A DNA stretch of 64,000 nucleotides. It comes from Agrococcus sp. Marseille-Q4369 (GTDB taxonomy: Bacteria; Actinomycetota; Actinomycetes; Actinomycetales; Microbacteriaceae). The translations under genes were made by a program, and so were the position numbers. Below the pieces are notes generated by a model. That model saw nothing but the letters and a program-made list of their open reading frames with translations. It searched no databases and was not told the origin of the DNA. Location: assembly GCF_018308945.1 (NCBI RefSeq), contig NZ_CP070501.1, positions 1,922,001 through 1,986,000 of the forward strand, read 5' to 3'. Below are positions 56,536 through 64,000 of this stretch, in pieces. Numbering within the stretch: position 1 is the first letter of the stretch; each line of letters starts with the position of its first letter.

Positions 56536-57774
56536 ATGATGGTGCCCGTGGACGACCCGGCACGCCGCGACAGCGCAGAGCGCGGCGCTCGCGACGAGCC
56601 CGGGCCCGCCCGGCCGGATCCCGCCGCGCCGCCGCTGCCCGGCACGGCGACGCCCGTCCCGGTCGACGCGGCGGCGCGGGCGGCCGCTGCCGGCAGAGCA
56701 CACGCTGTGCGCGCCGAATCCGCGCCGGCTCGCGATGCGCTCGTCCCGACGACCGCGCTGCAGACCCGCGCGGCCGAGCGGGAGCGCCGCCGCCGCGAGC
56801 GCGAGCGCGAGCTCCAGCTCGCCGCGATGCCCGCGTACGCGCCGCCGCCCATCCTCCAGCCCCCGCACGCCGCCGCGCCGCCGGTCGCCCCTTCCCTCCC
56901 GCCGCGGAGTGTCGGCACTCTGCTGTCCGGCGGCCCCGCAGCAGCAGAGTTCCGGCACTCTGCGCCGGTCGCGGCGGCGCTGCCCGGCTATGCGCCCGCG
57001 CCGGGCTACGGTGCGCCCGCGGGCTACGCCGTGCCGATGCACCCGGCGGCGCCGTACGCATCCGCAGCCCCGTACGCCTCTGCGGCCTACCCGCCACCGC
57101 CACCGCCGCGGCTGCCGTGGTCGCGCCGGCAGACGCGCGCCGCGGTGCTCAGCTCGTGGCTCGGGCAGACCGTCATGGCGCTCGCGACGCACTTCCTCGT
57201 GACCTACTTCTCGATCGTCGGGTTCGCGTGGCTGCTGCACGCCACCGGCGAGCCGATCGGCACGATCGAGGCCGACTCGCTCACCTCGACCGTCGCGCTC
57301 TGGACGATGCCCGACCGCGTCGTGGCCACCGCGATCATCGGGGCGATCGTCGGCGGCGGGCTGCTCGCGCTCGGCGCGATCCTCAGCCGCCAGTGGGGCA
57401 GGGCCGCCGGGCTCGCGAAGCCGCACCGCTCGGCGTGGCTCGCGTGGCTGTGCACGACCGCCGTGACGGGGCTGTTCGGCTTCGCCTACTGGCCGGGCGC
57501 GATCGTGTTCGCGTTCGTCGCGACCGTCGCGAGCTCCTCGGCCTCGCTCACGCTCGGCTCGATGTGGGCGACGCTCTTCGGGCTGCTGGGGATGGCGGTC
57601 GTGCTCACGGGCGGCGTCGGGCTGCTGTTCGGCTGGCTCTTCCTCTCGACGTCGCGGCCGCGCGTCGACCCGCGCGCGATCGCCGCCGCGCAGGAGGCCG
57701 CCGCCGAGGCGGCGGCTCGAGCGCGCGACGAGGCCGAGCTCACCGAGGTGCGGCTGCGCGGAGCGCGCGCGTGA
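56536..57774 (+). CDS. Membrane protein with long proline-rich cytoplasmic N-terminus
   Basis: A 412-residue protein. The first about 190 residues are low-complexity Ala/Pro/Arg with a charged helix (TRAAERERRRRERERELQL) and Tyr/Pro repeats (YAPAPGYGAPAGYA). The C-terminal half has about five membrane helices (LGQTVMALATHFLVTYFSIV, VATAIIGAIVGGGLLALGAI, AWLCTTAVTGLFGFAYWPG, IVFAFVATVASSSASLTLG, GMAVVLTGGVGLLFGWLFL). A palindrome is embedded in the coding DNA at 56909. It is translationally coupled (GTGA) to the next membrane gene. Function unknown. Confidence 0.72.
   Translation: MMVPVDDPARRDSAERGARDEPGPARPDPAAPPLPGTATPVPVDAAARAAAAGRAHAVRAESAPARDALVPTTALQTRAAERERRRRERERELQLAAMPAYAPPPILQPPHAAAPPVAPSLPPRSVGTLLSGGPAAAEFRHSAPVAAALPGYAPAPGYGAPAGYAVPMHPAAPYASAAPYASAAYPPPPPPRLPWSRRQTRAAVLSSWLGQTVMALATHFLVTYFSIVGFAWLLHATGEPIGTIEADSLTSTVALWTMPDRVVATAIIGAIVGGGLLALGAILSRQWGRAAGLAKPHRSAWLAWLCTTAVTGLFGFAYWPGAIVFAFVATVASSSASLTLGSMWATLFGLLGMAVVLTGGVGLLFGWLFLSTSRPRVDPRAIAAAQEAAAEAAARARDEAELTEVRLRGARA
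56909..56958. repeat. Palindrome inside a coding region
   Basis: GTGTCGGCACTCTGCTG (56909-56925) and CAGCAGAGTTCCGGCAC (56942-56958) are inverted copies with two mismatches over 17 bases, separated by 16 bases. They encode PRSVGTLLSGGPAAAEFRHS within the low-complexity part of the membrane protein. The structure resembles the intergenic inverted repeats of this window. Confidence 0.75.
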
Positions 57775-58367
57775 GCCGAGCCGCTCGCGCGCCGCGACCC
57801 GATGTGCTCGACGAGGCGCAGCGCGCGGCGGTGCGGTCGGCGGGCGCGGTCGGGCTCTCGCTCGTCGCCGCGGGCGCCTCGCTCGTGTGGGGCATGCTCG
57901 CCGCCGCGCTCGTCGTCATCGTGCTGCGCGCCGCGATCATCGACCTCTTCGACGACGCCGAGTGGGGGCTCGCGGTCGTCGACTGGATCGAGCGGCTCGA
58001 CGCCTCGTGGCTCGTGCCCGTCGTGCTCGTGCTCGTCGTGCTCGCCGTCGCCGCCGGCGCGCTCGGCTGCTGGCTCTCCACCCGCCGCATGCGGCGGGCC
58101 GGCGTCGTCGCCGCGGCAGCCGTGACGTTCCGCGGCGCGGCCCTCGGCACGGCGCTGCAAGCGGCGCTCTCGACGCTCTCGAGCTGGCTGCTCGGGCTGC
58201 TGACGCTCCTGACCGGCACGCTCGGCTTCTGGATCGTCGCCGGCATCTGGGTGCTCGCCTCCATCGCCCTCTCGACGCTCATCGGCTGGCTCGCCGGCCC
58301 GCGCACGTGGCTCGCGATCGCGCGCCGCGAGGCGCGGCGAGCGCAGGAGGCCAGCGCGCTCTCCTGA
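57771..58367 (+). CDS. Membrane protein coupled to the upstream membrane gene
   Basis: A 198-residue protein starting at GTG 57771 (GTGA overlap). It has four helices (AGAVGLSLVAAGASLVWGML, LVPVVLVLVVLAVAAGALGC, SSWLLGLLTLLTGTLGFWIV, GIWVLASIALSTLIGWLAG) and a basic C-terminus. The two proteins may form one complex. No family was recognised. Confidence 0.7.
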   Translation: MSRAARAPRPDVLDEAQRAAVRSAGAVGLSLVAAGASLVWGMLAAALVVIVLRAAIIDLFDDAEWGLAVVDWIERLDASWLVPVVLVLVVLAVAAGALGCWLSTRRMRRAGVVAAAAVTFRGAALGTALQAALSTLSSWLLGLLTLLTGTLGFWIVAGIWVLASIALSTLIGWLAGPRTWLAIARREARRAQEASALS

Positions 58368-58444
58368 CCCTTGCGCGCCCGCACGCCGCCGAGCATGCTC
58401 GGAGCCGCGGCGGCGCGCGCGTCGCCAGGAGCGAGGAGGCACGG

Positions 58445-59110
58445 ATGCGACTGGTCGCGCACGAGTTCATGACCCTCGACGGCGTCATGCAGGGCCCCGG
58501 CGGCCGCGACGAGGACACCGAGGGCGGCTTCCGCTGGGGCGGCTGGGTCGGGTTCGGCTTCGACGAGGCGGTCGGCGAGGCCGTCTCGGGCTGGTTCGAG
58601 CGCACCGATGCGCTGCTCTTCGGCCGCCGCACCTACGACATGATGGCCGGCTACTGGCCGCGGGTGACCGACGACGGCGATCCCGTCGCGCAGCGGCTCA
58701 ACTCCGCGCCGAAGCACGTCGTCTCGACGACGCTGCGGCTCGACGAGGCGCCCTGGGCCGGCACCGAGTCGGTCATCGCCGACGACGTGCCCGAGCGCAT
58801 CCGCGCGCTCAAGTCGGCGGGCGACGGCGAGCTGCAGGTGCACGGCTCCTGGCTGCTGCTGCAGACCCTGATCGCCGAGCACCTGCTCGACGAGCTGCGG
58901 CTCATCGTCTTCCCCGTCGTCGTGGGCGCGGGCAAGCGCGTCTTCGACCGCGTCCCGCAGCCGACCGGGTTCGAGGTGGCGGATGCGCGAGTCGCGCCGA
59001 GCGGTGCCGTGGCGATGTCGCTCACCCCGGCGCCGTTCCGCACCGCGACCTACGAGGTCGTCGACGGCCGCGAGGTGATGGTCGAGGAGGAGCGCGACGA
59101 CCTCGACTGA
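58445..59110 (+). CDS. RibD C-terminal / dihydrofolate-reductase-like protein
   Basis: A 221-residue reductase-fold protein. HEFMTLDGVMQGPGGRDED opens it, LLFGRRTYDMMAGYWP is the conserved G-R-x-T-Y loop, and VHGSWLLLQTLIAEHLLDEL with RLIVFPVVVGAGKRVFDR the C-terminal half. Such stand-alone RibD_C proteins are common in actinobacteria with unknown substrates. GAGGAGG precedes ATG 58445. Confidence 0.88.
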   Translation: MRLVAHEFMTLDGVMQGPGGRDEDTEGGFRWGGWVGFGFDEAVGEAVSGWFERTDALLFGRRTYDMMAGYWPRVTDDGDPVAQRLNSAPKHVVSTTLRLDEAPWAGTESVIADDVPERIRALKSAGDGELQVHGSWLLLQTLIAEHLLDELRLIVFPVVVGAGKRVFDRVPQPTGFEVADARVAPSGAVAMSLTPAPFRTATYEVVDGREVMVEEERDDLD

Positions 59111-59116
59111 CGCGGT

Positions 59117-59734
59117 TCAGCGGGCCGCGACGGCCTTCGCGAGCATGCGCCTGGCCGCGCGCACGCGCACGGGCCGGCAGCCCGCATCCGTGAGCCTCGC
59201 GATGATCTCGGGCTCGCGGCCGGCGAGGATGAGGCCCCGCTTGACGAGGAACGCCGGGCTCTTGCGCCGCTCGCGCAGGTCGCGGGCGAAGCGCAGCGTC
59301 ATCGTGAGCCATCGCGAGCGGTGCACGCACAGCGCGTCGGCGAGGATGCCGCGCCGCTCGGCCTCGGCGACGACCTCGGCGACGAAGACCCCCTCGGCGA
59401 CGAACAGGCGCGCGCCGTCGAGCGCGACGGGATGCTCGCCCACGGTCGCGCTGCGGGAGATGTCGTAGACGGGCGCGGTCGTGCGGCCGGTGCGGGCGAG
59501 CTGCTCGAGGGCGTCGAGCGCCCGCTCGCGGTGCCACGAGCCGGGGTGGTCCCAGTCGACCTCGCCAGTCTCGAGCCGAGGGAGCGCGGGGTCGTCGCCC
59601 TCGCGGTAGAAGTCGTCGAGCCGCAGCACCGGGAGCCCGGAGCGCTCGGCGATGCGCGACTTGCCGGAGCCGGAGGCCCCGCCGATGAGCACGACGCGCG
59701 CGAGGGGCTCGTCGGCGGCGGGCATGGGCTCCAT
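59117..59734 (-). CDS. Uridine-kinase-like P-loop NTPase
   Basis: A 205-residue kinase-like protein. VVLIGGASGSGKSRIAERSG is the Walker A loop, LRLDDFYREGDDPALP matches the uridine kinase substrate loop (DDFY), and DWDHPGSW the next conserved turn. LFVAEGVFVAEVVAEAE is the Walker B region. It probably phosphorylates a nucleoside or similar alcohol. It is divergent from the response regulator. Confidence 0.85.
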   Translation of the reverse strand: MEPMPAADEPLARVVLIGGASGSGKSRIAERSGLPVLRLDDFYREGDDPALPRLETGEVDWDHPGSWHRERALDALEQLARTGRTTAPVYDISRSATVGEHPVALDGARLFVAEGVFVAEVVAEAERRGILADALCVHRSRWLTMTLRFARDLRERRKSPAFLVKRGLILAGREPEIIARLTDAGCRPVRVRAARRMLAKAVAAR

Positions 59735-59793
59735 CTTCTCACGGCGCCCTCGAGGCCCTGGTCGCGGCGCCGCCGTCGGCGAGCGCGCGTGCC

Positions 59794-59810
59794 GTTCAGC
59801 CGCGCGTCAG
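59794..59810 (+). promoter_or_regulatory. Direct-repeat site before the response regulator gene
   Basis: GTTCAG-N5-CGTCAG, two half sites 11 bases apart, 24 bases ahead of ATG 59834. The same pair (GTTCAG-N5-CGTCAG) occurs at 61864-61880 before the PepSY-like gene. OmpR-type regulators bind direct repeats with this spacing, so autoregulation is likely. Confidence 0.6.
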
Positions 59811-59833
59811 TGGCGAGCCGCCATGCTCGAGGC

Positions 59834-60511
59834 ATGCGCGTGCTCCTGGTCGACGACGAGGTGCGCCTCGCCGACGGGATCCGGCGCGGCCTGCTCGCCG
59901 AGGGGATGACGGTCGACGTCGCGCACGACGGCGTCGACGGGCTGTGGCGCGCGCGAGAGTTCGCCTACGACGTCGTGCTGCTCGACGTGATGATGCCCGG
60001 CATGAGCGGCTATCGCGTGTGCCAGGCGATGCGCGCCGAGGGCATCTGGACGCCGGTGCTCTTCCTCACCGCCAAGGACGGCGAGTGGGATGAGGTCGAG
60101 GGGCTCGATACCGGCGGCGACGACTGGCTGACGAAGCCGTTCTCCTTCCCCGTGCTCGTCGCGCGCATCCGCGCCCTCGCGCGTCGCGGGGGCCGCGAGC
60201 GGCCGGTCGTGCTGGAGGCGGGCGACCTGCGGCTCGACCCGGCGGCGCGCACCGCGCATCGCGGCGACGAGCGGCTCGAGCTGAGCGCTCGCGAGTTCGC
60301 GGTGCTCGAGCTGCTGATGCGGCGGCGCGGCGAGGCGGTGACGAAGCGCGAGCTGCTCGACGACGTGTGGTCGGAGGACTTCGAGGGGGATCCGAACATC
60401 GTCGAGGTGTACGTCGGCCGGCTGCGGCGGAAGATCGACCGGCCGTTCGGGCGCGAGGCGATCCAGACCGTGCGCGCCGCGGGCTACCGGCTGGCGGCCG
60501 ACGGTGGCTGA
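59834..60511 (+). CDS. OmpR-family response regulator
   Basis: A 225-residue regulator. The receiver domain has VLLVDDEVRLADG, the phospho-acceptor in VVLLDVMMPGMSGY and the lysine in WLTKPFSFPVL. The C-terminal winged helix (ELSAREFAVLELLMRRRGEA, VEVYVGRLRRKID) binds DNA. It overlaps the kinase gene by eight bases and probably controls itself and the PepSY-like gene downstream. Confidence 0.95.
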   Translation: MRVLLVDDEVRLADGIRRGLLAEGMTVDVAHDGVDGLWRAREFAYDVVLLDVMMPGMSGYRVCQAMRAEGIWTPVLFLTAKDGEWDEVEGLDTGGDDWLTKPFSFPVLVARIRALARRGGRERPVVLEAGDLRLDPAARTAHRGDERLELSAREFAVLELLMRRRGEAVTKRELLDDVWSEDFEGDPNIVEVYVGRLRRKIDRPFGREAIQTVRAAGYRLAADGG

Positions 60512-61847
60512 CGACGCGGCCGAGCGGCGACCGCGCCGCCGCCCGTCCATCCGGCTGCGCATCGTCGCCGCCGCCGTCGCGGTCGTCACCGCCGCGCTCG
60601 GGGTCGGCGCCGCGACGCTCGTCTGGACGCTCGAGCGCATGCTGCAGGCATCCGTCGCCGAGCAGCTCGCCGACGAGCTCGACGCCCTCGCGCAAGGCAT
60701 CGACGAGGGCACCATCCAGACCGCGGCGCTCGTGCAGCGCGACGACGACGTGCTCGTCGCGCTGCGCTCGCCGACCGGGGTCGTCGTCAACACCGACGCG
60801 GCTGCCGCGCTGCCGGTGCCGGAGGGGCGGGCACCGATGACCGCGACGGTCGACGGGGAGCGCTTCGTCGTGGTCGCGGCGGAGGCGGAGGCCGGCACGA
60901 TCGTCGTCGCGCGATCGCTCGCATCGGTCGACGACGCCGCGCGCTCGGCGACCGCGCTGCTCGCGGTCGCGGTGCCGCTCGCCGTCATCCTCGTGGCGAC
61001 GGTGGTGTGGATCGTCGTCGACCGCGCGCTCGCGCACGTCGACCGGATGCGGGCGCAAGTGGACGACATCGACGCGACCGGGCTCGACCGCCGCATCGAG
61101 GCGTCGAGCCGCGGCGATGAGCTCGACCGGCTCGCGGCGACCATGAACCGCATGCTCGACCGCATCGAGGCCGACGCGCGGTCGCGCCGCCGCTTCGTCT
61201 CGGATGCGTCGCACGAGCTGCGGTCGCCGCTCGCCTCGATGCGGCAGTTCGCCGAGCTCGCGCGCGCCCACCCGGACGCGGTCGCGCCGGGCGAGCTGTC
61301 GGAGGTCGTGCTGCACGAGGGCGAGCGGATGCACGGCATCGTCGAGGCGCTGCTGCTGCTCGCGAGGCTCGACGAGCGTGGCCGCGGGAAGCTGCAGCCG
61401 GTCGACCTCGACGGCCTCGCGCTCGAGGAGCTCGAGCGCACCCGCGCCCTCGGGCTCGCCGTGGACGGCGCCGCACTGCGCGCCGCGCCGGTCGAGGGCG
61501 ACCCGCGGCTGCTCGCCCGGGCGACCCGCAACCTCGTCGACAACGCGCTGCGCCACGCGCGCGAGCGGGTCGCGCTCGGCTCGGTCGTGCGCGACGGCCG
61601 GGCGATGCTCTGGGTCGACGACGACGGCGCGGGCGTGCCGATCGAGGACCGGGAGCGCGTCTTCGAGCGCTTCGTGCGGCTCGACGAGGGGAGGGCCCGC
61701 GACGACGGCGGATCCGGGCTCGGCCTCGCGATCGTGCGGCAGGTGGCGCGGACCCACGGCGGTGACGCCTGGGTGACGGGCGCACCGCTCGGCGGGGCGC
61801 GGTTCGTGCTCGAGCTGCCGGCAGCGCCCGAGCCGCGCGGCGCCTGA
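60504..61847 (+). CDS. Sensor histidine kinase
   Basis: A 447-residue membrane kinase starting GTG 60504 within the end of the regulator gene. Two membrane helices (LRIVAAAVAVVTAALGVGAA; LLAVAVPLAVILVATVVWIV) flank a periplasmic sensor of about 100 residues. A HAMP linker follows, then FVSDASHELRSPLASMRQF (phosphorylated His), NLVDNALRHARERV, DDDGAGVPIED and GGSGLGLAIVRQVA (ATPase). It phosphorylates the OmpR partner. The signal is unknown. Confidence 0.95.
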   Translation: MADDAAERRPRRRPSIRLRIVAAAVAVVTAALGVGAATLVWTLERMLQASVAEQLADELDALAQGIDEGTIQTAALVQRDDDVLVALRSPTGVVVNTDAAAALPVPEGRAPMTATVDGERFVVVAAEAEAGTIVVARSLASVDDAARSATALLAVAVPLAVILVATVVWIVVDRALAHVDRMRAQVDDIDATGLDRRIEASSRGDELDRLAATMNRMLDRIEADARSRRRFVSDASHELRSPLASMRQFAELARAHPDAVAPGELSEVVLHEGERMHGIVEALLLLARLDERGRGKLQPVDLDGLALEELERTRALGLAVDGAALRAAPVEGDPRLLARATRNLVDNALRHARERVALGSVVRDGRAMLWVDDDGAGVPIEDRERVFERFVRLDEGRARDDGGSGLGLAIVRQVARTHGGDAWVTGAPLGGARFVLELPAAPEPRGA

Positions 61848-61853
61848 CACCGC

Positions 61854-61880
61854 GTTCAGCATCGTTCAGTCGTGCGTCAG
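61854..61880 (+). promoter_or_regulatory. Direct-repeat site before the PepSY-like gene
   Basis: GTTCAG at 61854 and 61864 and CGTCAG at 61875 form three half sites, including the exact GTTCAG-N5-CGTCAG spacing found at 59794. ATG 61904 follows after GGAGG-type purines. The arrangement marks the downstream gene as a target of the two-component system. Confidence 0.65.
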
Positions 61881-61903
61881 CGCCGGCCGAGGAGGGTGGA
61901 GCC

Positions 61904-62641
61904 ATGAACGAGCACCAGCACCCAGAGGACCAGACGCGCGACGCCATCGGCGCCGACGACCCGACGCCCCGGCACCCCGACGCGCCCGCCGAGGCCGACA
62001 CTCCCGACATCATCCTGGACGACGCGGCCGAGCCGACGGCGCGCCGTCGGGGCCGCGGCATCCTGCGGCCCATCCTCATCGGCACCGGCGCCGCCGCGGT
62101 CGTCCTCGCGGTCGCGGGCGTCGGCCTCTCGATCGCCGACGCGATGGACGACGACGATCCCGCGCCCGCCGCGTCGTCCTCGGCCTCCGCCGAGCCCGGC
62201 GACGACCGCGACGACGACGTCGCCGCAGTCGCGGACGGCACGGTGCCCGCCGAGCCCGCCGACCTCGAGGCCGCGATCGAGGCCGCCGTCGTCGCCGCGG
62301 GCGGCGGCGACGCGACGAGCGTCGAGGTCGAGCGCGACGGCTGGAAGGTCGACGTGCGGCTCGCCGACGGCAGCGAGGTCGAGGTGCGAGTGCCCATCTC
62401 GGGCGAGCCGGTCGTGCGCGCCGACGACGACGGCGACGACTCGAGCGACCTGCCGCTCGACCCCGCGCGCGTCGCGGAGATCAGCGAGGCGGCGATCGCG
62501 GCCGCGGGCGGCGGCGTCGTGGTCTCGATCGAGACCGAGGACGACGTCGACGTGCGCTTCGAGGTCGAGGTCGTCCTTGGCGGCGAGGATGTCGACGTCG
62601 AGCTCGCGGAGGACCTGTCGGTGCTCTCGGTCGAGCCCTGA
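61904..62641 (+). CDS. Acidic single-pass membrane protein with PepSY-like repeats
   Basis: A 245-residue protein. An acidic cytoplasmic N-terminus (about 50 residues) precedes one helix (ILIGTGAAAVVLAVAGVGLS), then an Asp/Ala-rich linker. Two similar modules follow, AAIEAAVVAAGGGDATSVEVE and EISEAAIAAAGGGVVVSIETE, each with VDVRxxxxxEVEV-type strands, like PepSY domains. Such proteins often sit beside two-component systems. It is likely regulated by the upstream pair. Confidence 0.7.
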   Translation: MNEHQHPEDQTRDAIGADDPTPRHPDAPAEADTPDIILDDAAEPTARRRGRGILRPILIGTGAAAVVLAVAGVGLSIADAMDDDDPAPAASSSASAEPGDDRDDDVAAVADGTVPAEPADLEAAIEAAVVAAGGGDATSVEVERDGWKVDVRLADGSEVEVRVPISGEPVVRADDDGDDSSDLPLDPARVAEISEAAIAAAGGGVVVSIETEDDVDVRFEVEVVLGGEDVDVELAEDLSVLSVEP

Positions 62642-62646
62642 CACGT

Positions 62647-62685
62647 CCGGAGCGCCCGGCGAGCCCCGCTCGTCGGGCGCTCCGG
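62647..62685 (+). terminator. Hairpin terminator after the PepSY-like gene
   Basis: An 18-bp stem (CCGGAGCGCCCGGCGAGC and its complement, one mismatch) with a CCC loop starts five bases after the TGA. No T-run follows. It would end the two-component operon transcript. Confidence 0.75.
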
Positions 62686-62794
62686 CTGTGTCGGGGGCGC
62701 CGGATCACCGGGACGACACGCCGAGGCGCGTGGAATCGGGGGCGCAGGATGCGCGTTCCCGATGCCGTGCGCGCAGTCCTGGCGCGCGCAGCGC

Positions 62795-64000
62795 ATGGGG
62801 GAGAGCAGGCTGCAGATCGAGCACGAGCCGGCGCCGGAGTACGCGTCCGGCACGCCCGCGTCGGGCGCACGACGCCGACGGATGAAGCAGGATCCTCGGA
62901 TCGCCGTCGCGGCCCTCGCCGCCGCGGTCATCGCGATCGCCGGCGTCGGCGGCACCGCCGTCGCGAGTGCGGTGCCCCCGACCGCGCCGCTGAGCGTCGC
63001 TGACGTGCACCCCGAGGTGGGCGCGGCCGAGGTCGACTGGCCGGCGGGCGTCGCCGCAGCGGCCTTCCGGGTCGAGGGCGTCGACGGTGCTGTCGGCAGC
63101 GCGGGCGAGGCTGGACCGCTCCCCATGGCGAGCATCGCGAAGCTGCTGTTCGGCCTCGTGCTCCTCGACGCGCAGCCGTTGGCGGCCGGCGAGGAGGGGG
63201 CGTCGATCACGCTCGACGACAGCGACGTCGCCCACCTCGTCGATGGCGTGCGCGACGGCGCCTCGGTGCTGCCGGTCGCGGTGGGCGACGTGCTCACGCA
63301 GCGCCAGCTGCTCGAGGCCGCGATGCTCATGAGCGCGTCGAACGCCGCGATGACGCTCGCCGACTGGGCCTTCGGCAGCCACGACGGCTACCTCGCAGCC
63401 GCCGAGCGCTATCTGGCCGAGCGCGGCATCGAGGGCATCCAGGTCGCCGACGCGAGCGGCTTGAGCGACCGGGGGGTCGCCAGCGCCGCCGGCCTCCTGC
63501 AGCTCATGGGCGCTGCCGATCGCGAGCCCGCGCTGCTCGAGATCACCGGCACCGCCACGACGACGCTGCCGCGCGTCGGGCAGGTGAGCAACACCAACGA
63601 GGCGCTCGGCCGCGCCGGGATCGACAGCGGCAAGACCGGCAATCTGCACGCGCACGGACGCACGGTGCTCGCGGGCGCGACGCGCACCGTCGACGGAGCG
63701 CCCGTGCGCATCCACGTCGCCCTGCTCGGCATCCAGCCGGGCGTCGACCGGGGTGCGGCGGCCGCCGCGCTCGTCGACAGCGTGGTCGCGAACGTGCACT
63801 GGCTGACCGTGCTGCCCGCTGGCGCCGCGGTGGCGCAGTATGACGTGCCGTGGGACGACCCGGTCGCGCTCACGACGACCTCGCCCATCCGCTTCCTCCA
63901 TTGGCGCGGAGCGACGGTGACGGTGACGGTGGATGCGCCGCCCGAGTGGCGATCGGAGGGCGCGGCGGCGCTCCGGGTCGACTCGAGCGCGACCTCCTGG
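62795..64000 (+). CDS. D-alanyl-D-alanine carboxypeptidase-like serine hydrolase (3' end outside window)
   Basis: The frame runs open to the window end (402 codons from ATG 62795). A short cytoplasmic start (MGESRLQIEHEPAPEYASG), one membrane/signal helix (IAVAALAAAVIAIAGVGG), then the penicillin-binding fold: SIAK (SxxK nucleophile) in PLPMASIAKLLFG, SASN (SxN) and SGKTG (KTG). It would trim the terminal D-Ala of peptidoglycan stem peptides outside the membrane. ATG 62882 is an alternative start. No catalytic residue is missing in the visible part. Confidence 0.85.
   Translation, partial: MGESRLQIEHEPAPEYASGTPASGARRRRMKQDPRIAVAALAAAVIAIAGVGGTAVASAVPPTAPLSVADVHPEVGAAEVDWPAGVAAAAFRVEGVDGAVGSAGEAGPLPMASIAKLLFGLVLLDAQPLAAGEEGASITLDDSDVAHLVDGVRDGASVLPVAVGDVLTQRQLLEAAMLMSASNAAMTLADWAFGSHDGYLAAAERYLAERGIEGIQVADASGLSDRGVASAAGLLQLMGAADREPALLEITGTATTTLPRVGQVSNTNEALGRAGIDSGKTGNLHAHGRTVLAGATRTVDGAPVRIHVALLGIQPGVDRGAAAAALVDSVVANVHWLTVLPAGAAVAQYDVPWDDPVALTTTSPIRFLHWRGATVTVTVDAPPEWRSEGAAALRVDSSATSW

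Overview
The window is very GC-rich and densely coded. It has actinobacterial hallmarks: HspR/HAIR heat-shock control, a resuscitation-promoting factor, a mycothiol-dependent isomerase-family protein, Ku with a fused LigD, and WXG100-like proteins. Codon habits (abundant GATGCG, many GTG starts, 4-base ATGA/GTGA overlaps) fit Microbacteriaceae; Agrococcus or a relative is a guess, not shown. No tRNA, rRNA, CRISPR array, insertion sequence or phage gene was seen.

Region 1 (1-10.7 kb) is a catabolic locus for an unidentified, probably sugar- or amino-sugar-like compound. One minus-strand operon encodes a lipoprotein solute-binding protein, two permeases, two amidohydrolase-like proteins and a DegT-type aminotransferase. 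Beside it lie a Gfo/Idh/MocA oxidoreductase, a DapA-family aldolase, two NAD-binding epimerase-like proteins and a regulator with a C-terminal winged helix. No ABC ATPase is present. A decayed nagB (glucosamine-6-phosphate deaminase) lies just upstream.

Region 2 (11.5-20.3 kb) holds a large secreted propeller-like protein whose 3' end is copied in 23-bp tandem repeats, a ClpC-type AAA+ ATPase behind a perfect HspR box, a methyltransferase, a D-amino-acid oxidase, a DUF805 protein with a nonsense codon in its tail, and a DinB-fold enzyme.

Region 3 (20.3-36.9 kb) is a nearly complete aerobic phenylacetate (paa) pathway: paaABCDE plus paaG on the minus strand, divergent paaI-paaK-paaR, then paaZ and paaJ/F/H. 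Two near-identical TetR-type operators sit in the paaA/paaI divergent region and at the paaJ promoter. An rpf gene is embedded in the cluster. paaI has lost its stop codon. A toxin-antitoxin-like pair, a DinB protein and a glutaryl-CoA-dehydrogenase-like gene follow.

Region 4 (36.9-52.3 kb) holds the Ku-LigD end-joining pair, a glutamate-cysteine-ligase-like remnant, a dienelactone-hydrolase-family gene, dcd, a WXG100-type five-gene operon, an MFS transporter, a DUF559 protein and a DUF1345 protein.

Region 5 (52.3-64 kb) is the HspR-controlled dnaK-grpE-dnaJ-hspR operon, two membrane proteins, a RibD/DHFR-like protein, a uridine-kinase-like NTPase, a two-component system with a PepSY-like target sharing direct repeats, and a D,D-carboxypeptidase cut by the window end.

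Across the window a recurring structure stands out: intergenic perfect inverted repeats (12-17 bp arms, about 30-41 nt loops), plus related palindromes inside two coding regions.
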